Assembly: GCF_002077135.1 (NCBI RefSeq)
Contig: NZ_LDOS01000002.1
Span: 558,001-622,000 of the forward strand
Direction of reading: 5' to 3'
DNA: 64,000 nt
DNA from: Metallibacterium scheffleri
Lineage (GTDB): Bacteria; Pseudomonadota; Gammaproteobacteria; Xanthomonadales; Rhodanobacteraceae
Part shown: piece by piece, positions 53,143 to 62,581 of the stretch
Layout of the letters: every line of letters starts with the position of its first letter
Position numbering within the stretch: position 1 is the stretch's first letter
Position numbers and translations under genes: made by a program
Notes under the pieces: model-generated
What the model was told of the DNA's origin: nothing
Seen by the model: the letters and a program-made list of their open reading frames with translations, nothing else
The model's database searches: none

Positions 53143-54969
53143 ATGCCCGGAAAAAAATCTGTGCCAGTCGGCGCGATCGAGGCCGCCCCGGACCTGCGCG
53201 ATACCGAGCTGAGAAAACTGGCCGGTGGCGCCGCGTTCGCACGTGGACGCGATTATTGGCGCATGCGGCGTATCCATATCGATGCGCAGTCGGCGGAGGC
53301 GCTGAGCGGCTGGGCGCAAGGCAGCCGCAGATACGCATTGTGGCTACGGCGCGAGGCTGCTGGCTGGCGCTGGGATTGCGCGTGCCCGGCCGCGGACGAC
53401 GGCAGTTTCTGCAAGCATCTGGTGGCGGCGGCGCTCACGGCGCGCGAAGGTCTGTCTCCTGCGCAGCCGGAGTCCGACCGCGATGCGGACGAACCGGGTG
53501 CGGCGGTGCATTTGCGGCAACGGCCGGTCGTCGAAGCCGATGACTGCAGCGAGCGTGTCAAGGAAGTCGAACGCCTCGCCAGGGTCGAGCGTGCGCGTGA
53601 CCTGACCACAGGCCCGGGGCAGGGAGATCAGCCGCGCACCCAGATGCCGTCCGCGGCATCGAATCTGGCGGCCTTTCTGCACGCGCAGCCGGCGCAATGC
53701 CTGGCCGGCTGGCTGCTGGAACTCGCCGCCGCGGACGACGCCATCGACAAGCGTCTGCGCCTGCATCAGGTGGCCGCCGATCCGGCGCAGCTCAAATCGG
53801 CCATGGGCAAGCTGCTGAGCCCGGGGGGATTTCTCGACTACCGTGGAGGTCTGCGCTACGCCCTGCGTCTCGATGGCCTGGTCGATGCGCTGCGGCAGCG
53901 CCTTGGCGAAGATCCGGCGCATGTGCGCGAGCTTTGTGCCGATGCACTGGCGCGGCTGTTCAAGGTCTATGCCAACAGCGATGATTCTGCGGGCGCCATC
54001 GGCGATCGCCTGGCTGATCTGGCCGCACTGCTGGTGCACAGCTGCGCCGCCTCGCCGCCGCCGCCAGCCTGGGCGAAGACCTTGCACAAGCTGCAGCGGG
54101 CCGATGGCTGGGGCCTGCTGCCGTTGAATGACTTCTGGGATGTGCTGGGCACGCAGGGGCAGTCCATCTACGCCAAGCGGGTGCTGGATGCGTTCGCGAG
54201 CTTGCCACCGCCCGACGAGCACAGCCGTTACGAGCCCGAGGTATTCGCTACCTGCCGCATGACCGAGGCGCTGGCGCGTGCCAGCGGTGATTTCGATCTG
54301 CTGCAACGCGTGTTGCGTCGTGATTTGCGCTACCCGGTGCAGTACCTGGCAGTGCTGGCCAGTTTGCGCGCGGCGGACCGTGCCCGCGAAGCACAGGCGT
54401 GGTGCGAGGCGGCGGTAAGGAAATTTCCGCGGGATGCCGATCTACGCGAAGCGCTGGCCGAGTGTCTGCAGGATGCTGGGCTGGAAGACGAGGCGCTGCT
54501 GCAATCCTGGCAGGCGTTCGAGTTGCACCCGGCCGCGACGCGTTGGGATGCCTTGAAGCGGCGCGCTGCGGAGGCCTGGCCAGAGTGGCGCGCGCGCGCG
54601 CTGGCTCATGTCGCCGCGCTGTCGCATCACTCGGCCACGCAGCACATCGGATTGTTGCTGCATGACGGCGACCTTGCCGCAGCGCAGGCGTTGGCCGCCG
54701 ACAGTGCGGTGATGTCCGTCAGGCTGGTCGAACTGGCGCGCGCCCTGCAATCCGCGCAGCCCGAAGCGGCCGGGGCACTGTACCTGCGCGCGGTCGAGGC
54801 GGATCTGCCACAGGCCGGCGCCACGCACTATGCAGGGCTGGTCAGCCTGCTGCAGCGCGCGTCGCGACTGTTGCCCGAGGCGCGCTGGCAGCCTGCGCTC
54901 GCGCGCATCAAGCTCGAATATGCGCGCCGCCCCAAGTTGATGGCGCTATTGCGCGAGGCCGGCCTGTAG
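53143..54969 (+). CDS. SWIM zinc-finger protein with helical repeat tail
   Basis: 608 residues. A SWIM finger CxCxnCxH is at Cys79, Cys81, Cys90 and His92 (WDCACPAADDGSFCKHLVAA). A long helical region follows that looks like TPR or similar repeats (WCEAAVRKFPRDADLREALA, LEDEALLQSWQAFELHPAAT). SWIM domains bind DNA or proteins in helicase, MULE transposase and regulatory contexts. Function unknown. It starts 40 bp after hutU on the same strand; AAGGAA precedes the ATG at 53143. Confidence 0.8.
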   Translation: MPGKKSVPVGAIEAAPDLRDTELRKLAGGAAFARGRDYWRMRRIHIDAQSAEALSGWAQGSRRYALWLRREAAGWRWDCACPAADDGSFCKHLVAAALTAREGLSPAQPESDRDADEPGAAVHLRQRPVVEADDCSERVKEVERLARVERARDLTTGPGQGDQPRTQMPSAASNLAAFLHAQPAQCLAGWLLELAAADDAIDKRLRLHQVAADPAQLKSAMGKLLSPGGFLDYRGGLRYALRLDGLVDALRQRLGEDPAHVRELCADALARLFKVYANSDDSAGAIGDRLADLAALLVHSCAASPPPPAWAKTLHKLQRADGWGLLPLNDFWDVLGTQGQSIYAKRVLDAFASLPPPDEHSRYEPEVFATCRMTEALARASGDFDLLQRVLRRDLRYPVQYLAVLASLRAADRAREAQAWCEAAVRKFPRDADLREALAECLQDAGLEDEALLQSWQAFELHPAATRWDALKRRAAEAWPEWRARALAHVAALSHHSATQHIGLLLHDGDLAAAQALAADSAVMSVRLVELARALQSAQPEAAGALYLRAVEADLPQAGATHYAGLVSLLQRASRLLPEARWQPALARIKLEYARRPKLMALLREAGL

Positions 54970-55097
54970 CGCACCGCGCCTGACGCGCGCAGGTCGTTGT
55001 ATCAGGCGTGCAACACCCACATGCGCGCACCTGCATACAGCCGCGCCGCGCCCTAGCATGGCCCGCGCGCCGCGCTACGGCGGCGGGAGCACGCATC

Positions 55098-55715
55098 ATG
55101 CGCCCACGCACTTCGTCCCGATCGATGATGGCCATGCTTGCAGCGGTCATCGCACTGACCTTGGCTTCGTCCAGCGCCGTCAGCGACACTCCGCCCGCAG
55201 CCAGCGCCGCGCAACAGGCCGCAATGCAGGCATGGGAGCGCGCGGCGGCCATCGGCCCGCAGCATCGGCAACTGCACTGGTTCAAGGGCCGCTGGAAGGA
55301 GCACATCCAGATGTGGATGGAACCCGGCCAGCCGCCCAGGATCGAGCAAGGCGTGGCCGAGGTGCGGCCGGTGCTGGGCGGACGCTTCATGGAAATGCGC
55401 CACCGTGGCCAGTTCATGGGCAAGCCGATGCAGGGTCTGGGCTACAGCGGTTACGACAACCTCAGCGGCCGCTATACCGACATCTGGATGGACGAAGGCT
55501 CCACTGCGATTTTTGTGAGCCACGGCGACTACGACGCGGCCAGCAAGACCTGGACCTACCGTGGCCAGATGCGCGACCCGGCGCAGCCCGGTGCGCTGAT
55601 TCCGGTGCGCCAGGTGGTGCGCATCACCGGTCCGCGCAGCTACGTGTTCGAGTGGTACGAAACGCGCGCCGGGCAGGAAAGCAAAACCATGCAGATCGAC
55701 TACACGCGGCTGTGA
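55098..55715 (+). CDS. exported DUF1579-family protein
   Basis: 205 residues. The N-terminal signal (MRPRTSSRSMMAMLAAVIAL, ending near SSAVS) leads to the DUF1579 lipocalin-like fold. Motifs are LHWFKGRWKEHIQMWMEPGQ, VRPVLGGRFMEMRHRGQFMG, GLGYSGYDNLSGRYTDIWMD and TRAGQESKTMQIDYTR. Ligand unknown. GGGAG precedes the ATG at 55098. It is followed after 26 bp by a c-type cytochrome gene, possibly in one transcript. Confidence 0.78.
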   Translation: MRPRTSSRSMMAMLAAVIALTLASSSAVSDTPPAASAAQQAAMQAWERAAAIGPQHRQLHWFKGRWKEHIQMWMEPGQPPRIEQGVAEVRPVLGGRFMEMRHRGQFMGKPMQGLGYSGYDNLSGRYTDIWMDEGSTAIFVSHGDYDAASKTWTYRGQMRDPAQPGALIPVRQVVRITGPRSYVFEWYETRAGQESKTMQIDYTRL

Positions 55716-55741
55716 ACTTCATTCCCATGGGAGGTCGTGCC

Positions 55742-56245
55742 ATGAACAAGCAATACCGAGTCGTGCGTGCACTGGTGCTGGGCGCGCTGCTGATGATCCC
55801 GGTCCTGTTGATCGCCGCGCCGTCGCCAACGGGCAAGCCCGGCAGCATCGAGCGCGGGCGCTATGTGGTGAAGATCGCCGGCTGCAACGATTGCCACACG
55901 CCTGCCTATGCCATGCGCGATGGCCAGGTGCCCGAGCGCGACTGGCTGACCGGCGACAGCCTCGGCTGGAGCGGCCCCTGGGGCACGACCTACGCCAGCA
56001 ATCTGCGCCTGAAACTGGCTGAGTTGAGCGAAACGCAGTGGCTGCACCTGGCACGCACCGCGCGCTACCGCCCGCCGATGCCGTGGTTCAACCTGCATGC
56101 GATGAGCGACGGCGACCTGCGCGCGGTGTATCGCTATGTGCGCCACCTCGGGCCGGCCGGCGTTGCGGCGCCGGCCTATGTGCCGCCCGGCGGCGCGGTG
56201 GCGACGGCGGTGGTGCAGTTTCCAGGGCCGCCGCCCGCGCAGTAG
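55742..56245 (+). CDS. small exported c-type cytochrome
   Basis: 167 residues. Residues 1-26 form a signal peptide or anchor (RALVLGALLMIPVLLIAA). The single heme site CNDCH gives Cys48, Cys51 and His52 in IAGCNDCHTPAYA. A Met-containing helix near ARYRPPMPWFNLHAMSDGDL could supply the axial ligand. This resembles the cytochrome subunits of alcohol/aldehyde dehydrogenases, but it is short and has one heme only. The C-terminus is Pro/Ala-rich. No oxidoreductase partner is next to it. Confidence 0.82.
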   Translation: MNKQYRVVRALVLGALLMIPVLLIAAPSPTGKPGSIERGRYVVKIAGCNDCHTPAYAMRDGQVPERDWLTGDSLGWSGPWGTTYASNLRLKLAELSETQWLHLARTARYRPPMPWFNLHAMSDGDLRAVYRYVRHLGPAGVAAPAYVPPGGAVATAVVQFPGPPPAQ

Positions 56246-56369
56246 GCAGCGCCCGCTTGTGCCAACCCGGTGGCGCACGTCCGCGTCATGCCAGTGGCTC
56301 TCGTCGTCCAGCGCACGCGAGAGGAAATTCGTGAAGTGCACGACATCCGGTGGTCCGAGGAGAATGGAA

Positions 56370-56762
56370 ATGACTGAAGCCAATCGCATCAAATATCTGC
56401 GTATCGCCCTGGTGCTGGTGGGGCTTACCTTCACTTTCGGAATCTGGCCGCTTGGCATCCTCTGGCCTTCCGGCTGGTCGTGGCATGCGGGGGGACGCTC
56501 GTACTATTACGAAATGATCGTGACCATTTACGCAACGCTGGGGATCTTCCTGATTCTGGCCGCGCGCGATCCCCTGGCAAACCGCAGCCTGATCTGGTTC
56601 ACCGTTTGGTCCAGCGTCGCGCACGGCGGGGTCATGGCCGTGCAGTCGTTCGACGGCGACCACAATATGGGACACCTCGCGGGGGACGTATTGGCTCTAT
56701 TCGCAGTGGCGGCGGTGCTCGCACTGCTTGCACCTCGTGGAGCCCGAACCGTGGCGCGGTAG
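56370..56762 (+). CDS. four-helix membrane protein, DUF6632-like
   Basis: 130 residues with four hydrophobic segments (IALVLVGLTFTFGIWPLGIL, MIVTIYATLGIFLILAARDP, WFTVWSSVAHGGVMAVQSF and LAGDVLALFAVAAVLALLAP). The conserved His and Gln around AHGGVMAVQ and DHNMGHLAGD lie where DUF6632 members carry them. Function unknown. GAGGAG precedes the ATG codons at 56364 and 56370; the second gives better spacing. Confidence 0.72.
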   Translation: MTEANRIKYLRIALVLVGLTFTFGIWPLGILWPSGWSWHAGGRSYYYEMIVTIYATLGIFLILAARDPLANRSLIWFTVWSSVAHGGVMAVQSFDGDHNMGHLAGDVLALFAVAAVLALLAPRGARTVAR

Positions 56763-57082
56763 CCTTGGCAATCGTCACCGGCAGGGCGACCGGCTCTCCG
56801 GCGCGGAGCCCGGAGCGCTCGCGCTGAGCCGGATCGCCTCGACAACCCGGGGACGGTCGACGCGAGGCCATCGCCGTCGCTTCCCGAAGTCGCTGGATCC
56901 CCGCCCCCGCCTTCGCGGGGGCAGGCTCTGCGCGGGGATGACGAGCTGACTTGCGCGAGCAGGACGAGCCGGAACGGCCTGGCCGTTCGCTCGAAGAATC
57001 GCGTCTTGTTGAATGCGCATCGATATGACGCCACGCGGCGCAGGCGCTACCCTCGCGCTTTGCATCCTGGGCTGGCGCGCGC
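56763..57082. other. intergenic region with one dispersed repeat copy
   Basis: A 320-bp gap that holds one inverted copy of the dispersed repeat (56892-56943) and no gene I can support. Confidence 0.5.
56892..56943 (+). repeat. dispersed repeat, inverted copy
   Basis: CTGGATCCCCGCCCCCGCC through CGGGGATGACG. It is the complement of the copies at 33484 and 50313, with the same central hairpin. Confidence 0.8.
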
Positions 57083-57739
57083 ATGAAGTTCGATTTCCCA
57101 CCCGTCACCGGCGCGCTGATCGTGTCCTGTGTGGTGATTTTCCTGCTGCAGCATTACGGCGGCTACAACGACAGCCTGATCGCGCACTTCGCGCTGTGGC
57201 CGTTCGGTCACGAGCAGGCGCAGATGGCCAGCGGGCGCATCATCACCGTGGGCTTCGAGCCGTGGCAACTGATCACCTTCGCGTTTCTGCATGGTGGCTG
57301 GCTGCATATCCTGTTCAACATGTGGGCGTTGTTCCTGTTCGGGCCGCCCATCGAGCGCCTGTTCGGCGCCAGCAAGTACCTGCTGTACTACACCGTGTGC
57401 ACGGTGCTGGCGGCACTGGCGCAACTGCTGGTGGTGAAGTTTTTCACCGGCGGTTTTTATCCGACCATCGGCGCGTCCGGCGGCATCTTCGGCTTGCTGC
57501 TGGCGTTCGGCATGCTGTACCCCAATGTGCGCCTGATGCTGCTGTTCCCGCCCATCCCGGTGCCGGCGTGGCTGTTCGTGATCGGCTATGGCGCGCTGGA
57601 ACTGGTGCTGGGTGTCACCGGCACCGAGGCGGGCGTGGCGCATTTCGCGCACCTGGGTGGCATGTTCGGTGGCCTGTTGCTGATCCAGTATTGGCGCGGA
57701 CGCCTGCCGCTGAAGCCGCAGCAGCGTCTGCTGCGCTGA
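57083..57739 (+). CDS. rhomboid-family intramembrane serine protease
   Basis: 218 residues with six transmembrane helices. The catalytic dyad is present: Ser132 in GASGGIFG and His190 in HFAHLGGMFGG. The conserved HGGWLHILFNMWALFLFG (70-87) supplies the oxyanion-side His and Asn. Rhomboids cut membrane proteins within the bilayer. Substrate unknown. It converges with rapA, 18 bp from its end. Confidence 0.93.
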   Translation: MKFDFPPVTGALIVSCVVIFLLQHYGGYNDSLIAHFALWPFGHEQAQMASGRIITVGFEPWQLITFAFLHGGWLHILFNMWALFLFGPPIERLFGASKYLLYYTVCTVLAALAQLLVVKFFTGGFYPTIGASGGIFGLLLAFGMLYPNVRLMLLFPPIPVPAWLFVIGYGALELVLGVTGTEAGVAHFAHLGGMFGGLLLIQYWRGRLPLKPQQRLLR

Positions 57740-57757
57740 GCGGCGCGCACCGCGCGC

Positions 57758-60598
57758 TTACTTCAAGGTCAGAAAATCCAGGCTGACCACGAAGCGCGTG
57801 GCATCCAGACGCAGGCGCGAGCTGCCCAGCGCGGTGGCGAGCGCGTCGCGCTGCGCGCGCAGGCCGTCCAGTTCGTCCGCGCGCACCGACGGGTTGACCC
57901 GGCGCAAAGCCTGCAGTCGCGTGATCTCGGCATCGAGGCGGGCGCCCATGCGCGCCTGCGCGGCTGCGGCGAGCGCATCCGCCTGCGCGCGCGCGAGTTG
58001 CTGCGCGCGCTCCAGCATGGGCGGCACCAGGCGGCCGAGGAACTTGCGGTAGCGCGCGACGTCCAGCGGTTTTTCGCTGGCGCGGCGCAACGCATTGTCG
58101 GCCGGCGCAAACACCTCGCGTTCGCTCAGCTTGCTGTCGATGCTGATCAGTAGCGGTGTCGGCGGCAGGAAGCGGTCGACATCGAGCGTGCGCGCGGCCA
58201 CGCATTCGAGCACGAACACGGCTTGCAGCACCGCGCTGCGCGCGGGCAGGGTGTCGTCGACCAGAAAACTGGCGTTGCCCAGCTCGCTGCCCAGCAGCAG
58301 GTCGAGCGCGCCCTGCAGCAGCGGGTGGTCCAGACGCAACAGCGCCAGCTCCTCGCGCGCCAGGGCCACGTCGCGCTGAAACGTCGCGCGCAGCGGGCCG
58401 TTCTTGAGCTCGGGCAGGGCATCGGTAGTCAGGTATTCGGGATCCAGCAGCACGCTGCCGTCCTCGAAGGCATCGTGGTGCACGCCGTAGTGTTCCAGCA
58501 GGCGCAATGCGAAATCGGCTTGCGCGGTGTCGCTGTCCTCGGCCTGCAGCGCGTGCAGCAAGGCCTGCGCGGGCGCGGCGCGCTGTGCGGCCAGCTCGAG
58601 CAGGCGGTCGCGGCCGTGTTCGATGGCCGCGCACGATTCGATGTGCGCAGCGCGCGTTTCGGCGATCAGCGCGTCGAGCTCGAGATCGGCGTCCTCGGCG
58701 CCGCGTGCGTGCGCCAGCGCCAGCTCGCGCAGCGTCGTACCGAAACGGCGCAACAGCGCGCGGCCGTCGGGCGGGCTGCTGCGGAATGCATCGCAGCCTT
58801 CGTCGTACCAGCGCGCCAGCGCATGCTGGGCACTGCCCTGCAGGGCGTGGTGGTGGATCTGGATCGTCTGCGTCTGGCCGATGCGGTCGAGGCGACCGAT
58901 GCGCTGCTCGAGCAGGTCCGGGTCCAGCGGCAGATCCCACAACACCAGGTGATGCGCGAACTGGAAATTGCGGCCCTCCGAGCCGATCTCCGAGCACAGC
59001 AACAGGCGCGCGCCATCGGGCGCGGCGAACCACGCCGCGGCACGGTCGCGCTGCAGCAGTCCCAGGCTTTCGTGGAAGCGCGCCACGCCGATGCCGGAGC
59101 GCAGGCGCAGCGCGGCTTCCAGCGCCAGTACCTTGGCCTCGCTGTGGCACAGCAGCAGGAATTTCTCGCCGGGGTGGTCGTCGAGCAGTCCCAGCAACCA
59201 GTCGAGGCGCGCATCGCGCGTGTAGTCGAACGCCAGCGTCGCGGGCGCGTGCTGGGTGTCGGCGCTGAACTCGGCCAGCAGGCGCTGACGCGCATCATCG
59301 TCGTCGCCATCCGCGACCAATACGCGTCGCGGCTGGCGCGGCGCGAAGCCACCGATGCTGGCGCGGCGATGGCGGAACATCACGCGGCCGGTGCCGTGGC
59401 GGTCGATCAGTGCATCCAGCAGGCGCTGTGCGGCGCCGGCCTCTGGGTAGGCATCCAGCGCAGCAAGCGAGTCGGGATCATCGGCCAGCCATGCTGCCAA
59501 GCGTGCGTGCTGCGCGGCATCCAGCGTCGCGCCGTTTTCGAGGTGCAACGCCAGCGTCGAGCGCGCCGGATAGTCGGCGGTTTCGGCGAGCCAGGCATCA
59601 AGGCTGGCATAGCGCGCCGGATCGAGCAGGCGCAGGCGCGCGAAGTGGCCCTCGCGGCCCAATTGCTCGGGCGTGGCGGTGAGCAGCAGCAGGCCTGGCG
59701 TGGCCGCGGCCAGGTGCTCCACCAGCGCGTAGCGCGGGCTGATCCGGGTTGGCGTCCACTCCAGGTGATGCGCCTCGTCCACCACCAGCAGGTCCCAGCC
59801 GGCCGCGAGCAGTTGTTCCTGGCGCCGCGGGTGCGCCTCCAGCCAGGCCAGCGCGGCGAGGACGCATTGTTCATCGGCGAACGGGTTGCGCGCATCGCCG
59901 GCGGACTCGATTGCCTCGCAGCGCTCCTCGTCGTACAGCGCGAAGCTCAGGTTGAAGCGCCGCAGCAGCTCGACGAACCACTGCGACAGCAGGGTTTCCG
60001 GCAGCAGCACCAGCACGCGCGCGGCGCGCCCGCTGGCCAGCAAACGCGCCACGATCATGCCGGCTTCGATGGTCTTGCCGAGGCCGGCTTCATCCGCCAG
60101 CAACAGGCGTGGCGCGAGACGCGCGTCGGCCGCCTCGGCCACGCGCAACTGGTGCGGCAACGCAGCGATGCGCGCGCTGGCCAGGCCCCAGCATGCGCTG
60201 GCGCGCGCGTGCTGGCGGCGCTGCAGGGCCTCGAGACGCAACGTGAAGGCGCGCGGCGCATCCACGCGTCCGGCCATCAGGCGCTCGTCGGCCTGCGACA
60301 CCGGCTGTTCGTCGTCGAGTTCGCCCTCGTGCATCTGCATGCCGTCGCCGGAGTACACCAGCAGGCCGTCGCGCATTTCCACGCGTTCGATCACCAGGTT
60401 GCGGCCCTTGCCGGCGATGCGCTGGCCGACGCGGAATTCGGCGCGCACGAACGGCGCGCTCTCGCGCGCGTACTGGCGCAGCACGCCGCTCCTGGCGAAC
60501 AGCATCTGCACGCTGCGCGCATCGATGCGCAGCACGGTGGCCAGGCCGAGTTCGGGTTCGGCGGAGGAAATCCAGCGTTGGCCGGGGGTGAGTTCCAT
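57758..60598 (-). CDS. rapA: RNA polymerase-associated ATPase RapA
   Basis: 946-residue Swi2/Snf2 ATPase that rescues stalled or post-termination RNA polymerase. The N-terminal Tudor-like part (residues 1-100) is followed by Walker A DEAGLGKTIEAG (169-180), DEAH (274-277) and the helicase C lobe ending CSEIGSEGRNFQFAHHLVLW and then EQRIGRLDRIGQ. The long spacer and C-terminal domains are present, as in E. coli RapA (968 residues). It is divergent from the next membrane-protein gene. Confidence 0.96.
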   Translation of the reverse strand: MELTPGQRWISSAEPELGLATVLRIDARSVQMLFARSGVLRQYARESAPFVRAEFRVGQRIAGKGRNLVIERVEMRDGLLVYSGDGMQMHEGELDDEQPVSQADERLMAGRVDAPRAFTLRLEALQRRQHARASACWGLASARIAALPHQLRVAEAADARLAPRLLLADEAGLGKTIEAGMIVARLLASGRAARVLVLLPETLLSQWFVELLRRFNLSFALYDEERCEAIESAGDARNPFADEQCVLAALAWLEAHPRRQEQLLAAGWDLLVVDEAHHLEWTPTRISPRYALVEHLAAATPGLLLLTATPEQLGREGHFARLRLLDPARYASLDAWLAETADYPARSTLALHLENGATLDAAQHARLAAWLADDPDSLAALDAYPEAGAAQRLLDALIDRHGTGRVMFRHRRASIGGFAPRQPRRVLVADGDDDDARQRLLAEFSADTQHAPATLAFDYTRDARLDWLLGLLDDHPGEKFLLLCHSEAKVLALEAALRLRSGIGVARFHESLGLLQRDRAAAWFAAPDGARLLLCSEIGSEGRNFQFAHHLVLWDLPLDPDLLEQRIGRLDRIGQTQTIQIHHHALQGSAQHALARWYDEGCDAFRSSPPDGRALLRRFGTTLRELALAHARGAEDADLELDALIAETRAAHIESCAAIEHGRDRLLELAAQRAAPAQALLHALQAEDSDTAQADFALRLLEHYGVHHDAFEDGSVLLDPEYLTTDALPELKNGPLRATFQRDVALAREELALLRLDHPLLQGALDLLLGSELGNASFLVDDTLPARSAVLQAVFVLECVAARTLDVDRFLPPTPLLISIDSKLSEREVFAPADNALRRASEKPLDVARYRKFLGRLVPPMLERAQQLARAQADALAAAAQARMGARLDAEITRLQALRRVNPSVRADELDGLRAQRDALATALGSSRLRLDATRFVVSLDFLTLK

Positions 60599-60762
60599 GG
60601 GAGCACGTGGAGAGGGGAGCGCGATTATCCGCGCGTGCCGCGCCGCAGCGCCAGCGCGGCGGCGGCCGCCTTGTAAAACGATCGTATGCGCGTGTCACTT
60701 GCGATGCGGCGCGCGGCGTCCGCATGATGATGCCCGTGTGATGCCACGGAGCGGGGTCGGTC

Positions 60763-61368
60763 ATGCATGTCAGCACGTATCTCATCATCGCGGCGTTCGC
60801 GGCGCTGGTGCTGTTTCGCCTGTATCGACGCGGGCGCAAGCTGATCGGCGAGCAGGCCTATGCAGAGAAAACCATGCGCCGCCGACTGGTGGTGCTGGCC
60901 GTGGTGCTGGTTTTGCTGCTGTTCGACGACTGGAATCTTGCGCACGCCGCGCTGGCGCATGCGGGGTCCGCACTGTTGCTGGCGGCGGCGTACCTGGTGG
61001 TCGGCATCGCCGGCGGCGCGGTGTTGGGCATTTGGGCCGTGCGCCTGACGCACCTGCGCTGGCACGACGGCGCGCTGAAGCTGCGCGGGCACGTGTATAT
61101 CGGCCCGGCGATTCTGGCCCTGTACGTGCTGCGCCTGATCTATCGCTTCTGGCTGATGCGGCACCTGGGCCTGATGAACGCGGCGGCCTACGATCCTGCG
61201 CATGCCATGGTCATGCAGCGCGAGATGGCCGAGTACGTGCTCAATCCGGTCAGCTCGTTGCTGCGCGGACTGGTGTTTGCCTACTACTTCACCTACTACC
61301 CGCTGCTGATGCGCCGCGCGCGCGCGATGCAATCTGCGGCACCGCTGGCGGCGGCCGCTCAGCCGTAG
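60763..61368 (+). CDS. CcdC/DUF1453-like membrane protein
   Basis: 201 residues with five or six transmembrane helices (YLIIAAFAALVLFRLYR, LVVLAVVLVLLLF, AGSALLLAAAYLVVGIAGGA, GPAILALYVLRLIYRFWL and SSLLRGLVFAYYFTYYPLL). The LRWHDGALKLRG loop after helix four is like DUF1453. Function unknown. It overlaps the convergent permease gene by 10 bp at its end. Confidence 0.7.
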   Translation: MHVSTYLIIAAFAALVLFRLYRRGRKLIGEQAYAEKTMRRRLVVLAVVLVLLLFDDWNLAHAALAHAGSALLLAAAYLVVGIAGGAVLGIWAVRLTHLRWHDGALKLRGHVYIGPAILALYVLRLIYRFWLMRHLGLMNAAAYDPAHAMVMQREMAEYVLNPVSSLLRGLVFAYYFTYYPLLMRRARAMQSAAPLAAAAQP

Positions 61369-62576
61369 TTGAGCGCCACGATCGGATCGAGCTGCGCCGC
61401 GCGCGCGGCGGGTGCGATGCCGAAGACCAGTCCCACCGCGGTGGAGAAGCCGATGGCCAGCAGCGCCGCCCACAGTGGCACGCTGGCGCCGCCGAAGGCC
61501 GGTACGAAGTGCAGTACCAACAGGCCGACGCCATAGCCCAGGATCAGCCCGATCAGCCCGCCCAGCAGCGACAACGTCGCCGCCTCGATGAGGAACTGCA
61601 GCAGGATGTCGCTGCGCGTGGCGCCGAGACTTTTGAGGATGCCGATCTCGCGCGTGCGCTCGGTCACCGACACCAGCATGATGTTCATGATGCCGATGCC
61701 GCCGACCAGCAGCGAGATGCCGACGATGGCGCTGGCGATCAGGGTGATGTTGGTGAGGATGGCGTTGAAGCTGGCCATCAGTTGCGCCGCGGTGCCCACC
61801 TTGAAGTTGTCGGCTGCGCCAGGCTTGAGGTGGTGCAGCCGGCGCAACAGGGTTTCGATGCGGCCCTTGACGGCATCGAGATCGGCGCCCCTGGCCAGCT
61901 TGATCTCGATGGCGATATTGGGCACGGCGGTATTGCCCAGCAGCGCCAGGCCGGTGCCGTAGGGGATGATGATCTGATTGTCGCGGTCCTGCCCGAACAT
62001 CGAGCCGAGCTTGTGCTGCTCGCCGACGATGCGGAACCAGTTGCCGTCGATCTGGATGAACTGGCCGACCGGATCGCCATGCATGTGCAGGTGCTGCAGC
62101 ACGGTGCGCCCGATCACGGCCACGTGGCGGTGACGCAGGTTGTCCTCGCGGGTGATGAAGCGCCCGCGGCTGGGCCAGTAACCGAACGACTCGGCCAGCG
62201 CGGCCGTGCCCGCGATCACCGAGGTGCCGGTGCTCTGGCCGTGGCGCGTCGCCGTCAGGTTCAGCGGCAGGATCGGCGAAATGCTGGCGATATGCGGCAC
62301 CTGCGCGGCGATCGCGCGCATATCGCCCGGCGTGACCTTGGCCACCTTGCCTTCCATCAGCTCCTGCAGCGGCAGGTAGGACTGCACGATCAGCGTGTCG
62401 CTGCCCAGCCCGGCGAACTGGTTGTTGATCGCCTGGGTCAAGCCTTGCAGCAGCGCGATCACCGCCACCACCGCGGCCACGCCGATGACGATACCCAGCG
62501 TGGTCAGCACGCTGCGCAGCGTGTTGGCGCGGATCGCGGTGAGGGCCGAGCGCAGGCTTTCGCTGAGCAGATACAT
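61359..62576 (-). CDS. MacB-type ABC permease (FtsX family), distal
   Basis: 405-residue four-helix permease with a single FtsX module. RSVLTTLGIVIGVAAVVAVI is TM1; the periplasmic MacB domain covers about 50-280 (QVPHIASISPILPLNLTATR, DNQIIIPYGTGLALLG). TERTREIGILKSLGATRSDI is the coupling motif and the end is AAQLDPIVALNYG. The ATG at 62576 is preceded by the sister permease after 5 bp, so they probably form a heterodimer with the ATPase whose gene end is at 63808. Confidence 0.92.
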   Translation of the reverse strand: MYLLSESLRSALTAIRANTLRSVLTTLGIVIGVAAVVAVIALLQGLTQAINNQFAGLGSDTLIVQSYLPLQELMEGKVAKVTPGDMRAIAAQVPHIASISPILPLNLTATRHGQSTGTSVIAGTAALAESFGYWPSRGRFITREDNLRHRHVAVIGRTVLQHLHMHGDPVGQFIQIDGNWFRIVGEQHKLGSMFGQDRDNQIIIPYGTGLALLGNTAVPNIAIEIKLARGADLDAVKGRIETLLRRLHHLKPGAADNFKVGTAAQLMASFNAILTNITLIASAIVGISLLVGGIGIMNIMLVSVTERTREIGILKSLGATRSDILLQFLIEAATLSLLGGLIGLILGYGVGLLVLHFVPAFGGASVPLWAALLAIGFSTAVGLVFGIAPAARAAQLDPIVALNYG

Positions 62577-62581
62577 GGCAG

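Noticed and set aside
55742-56245. Complete alcohol/aldehyde dehydrogenase cytochrome subunit
   Set aside because: Only one CxxCH motif and 167 residues are present, whereas those subunits have three heme sites and about 400 residues.
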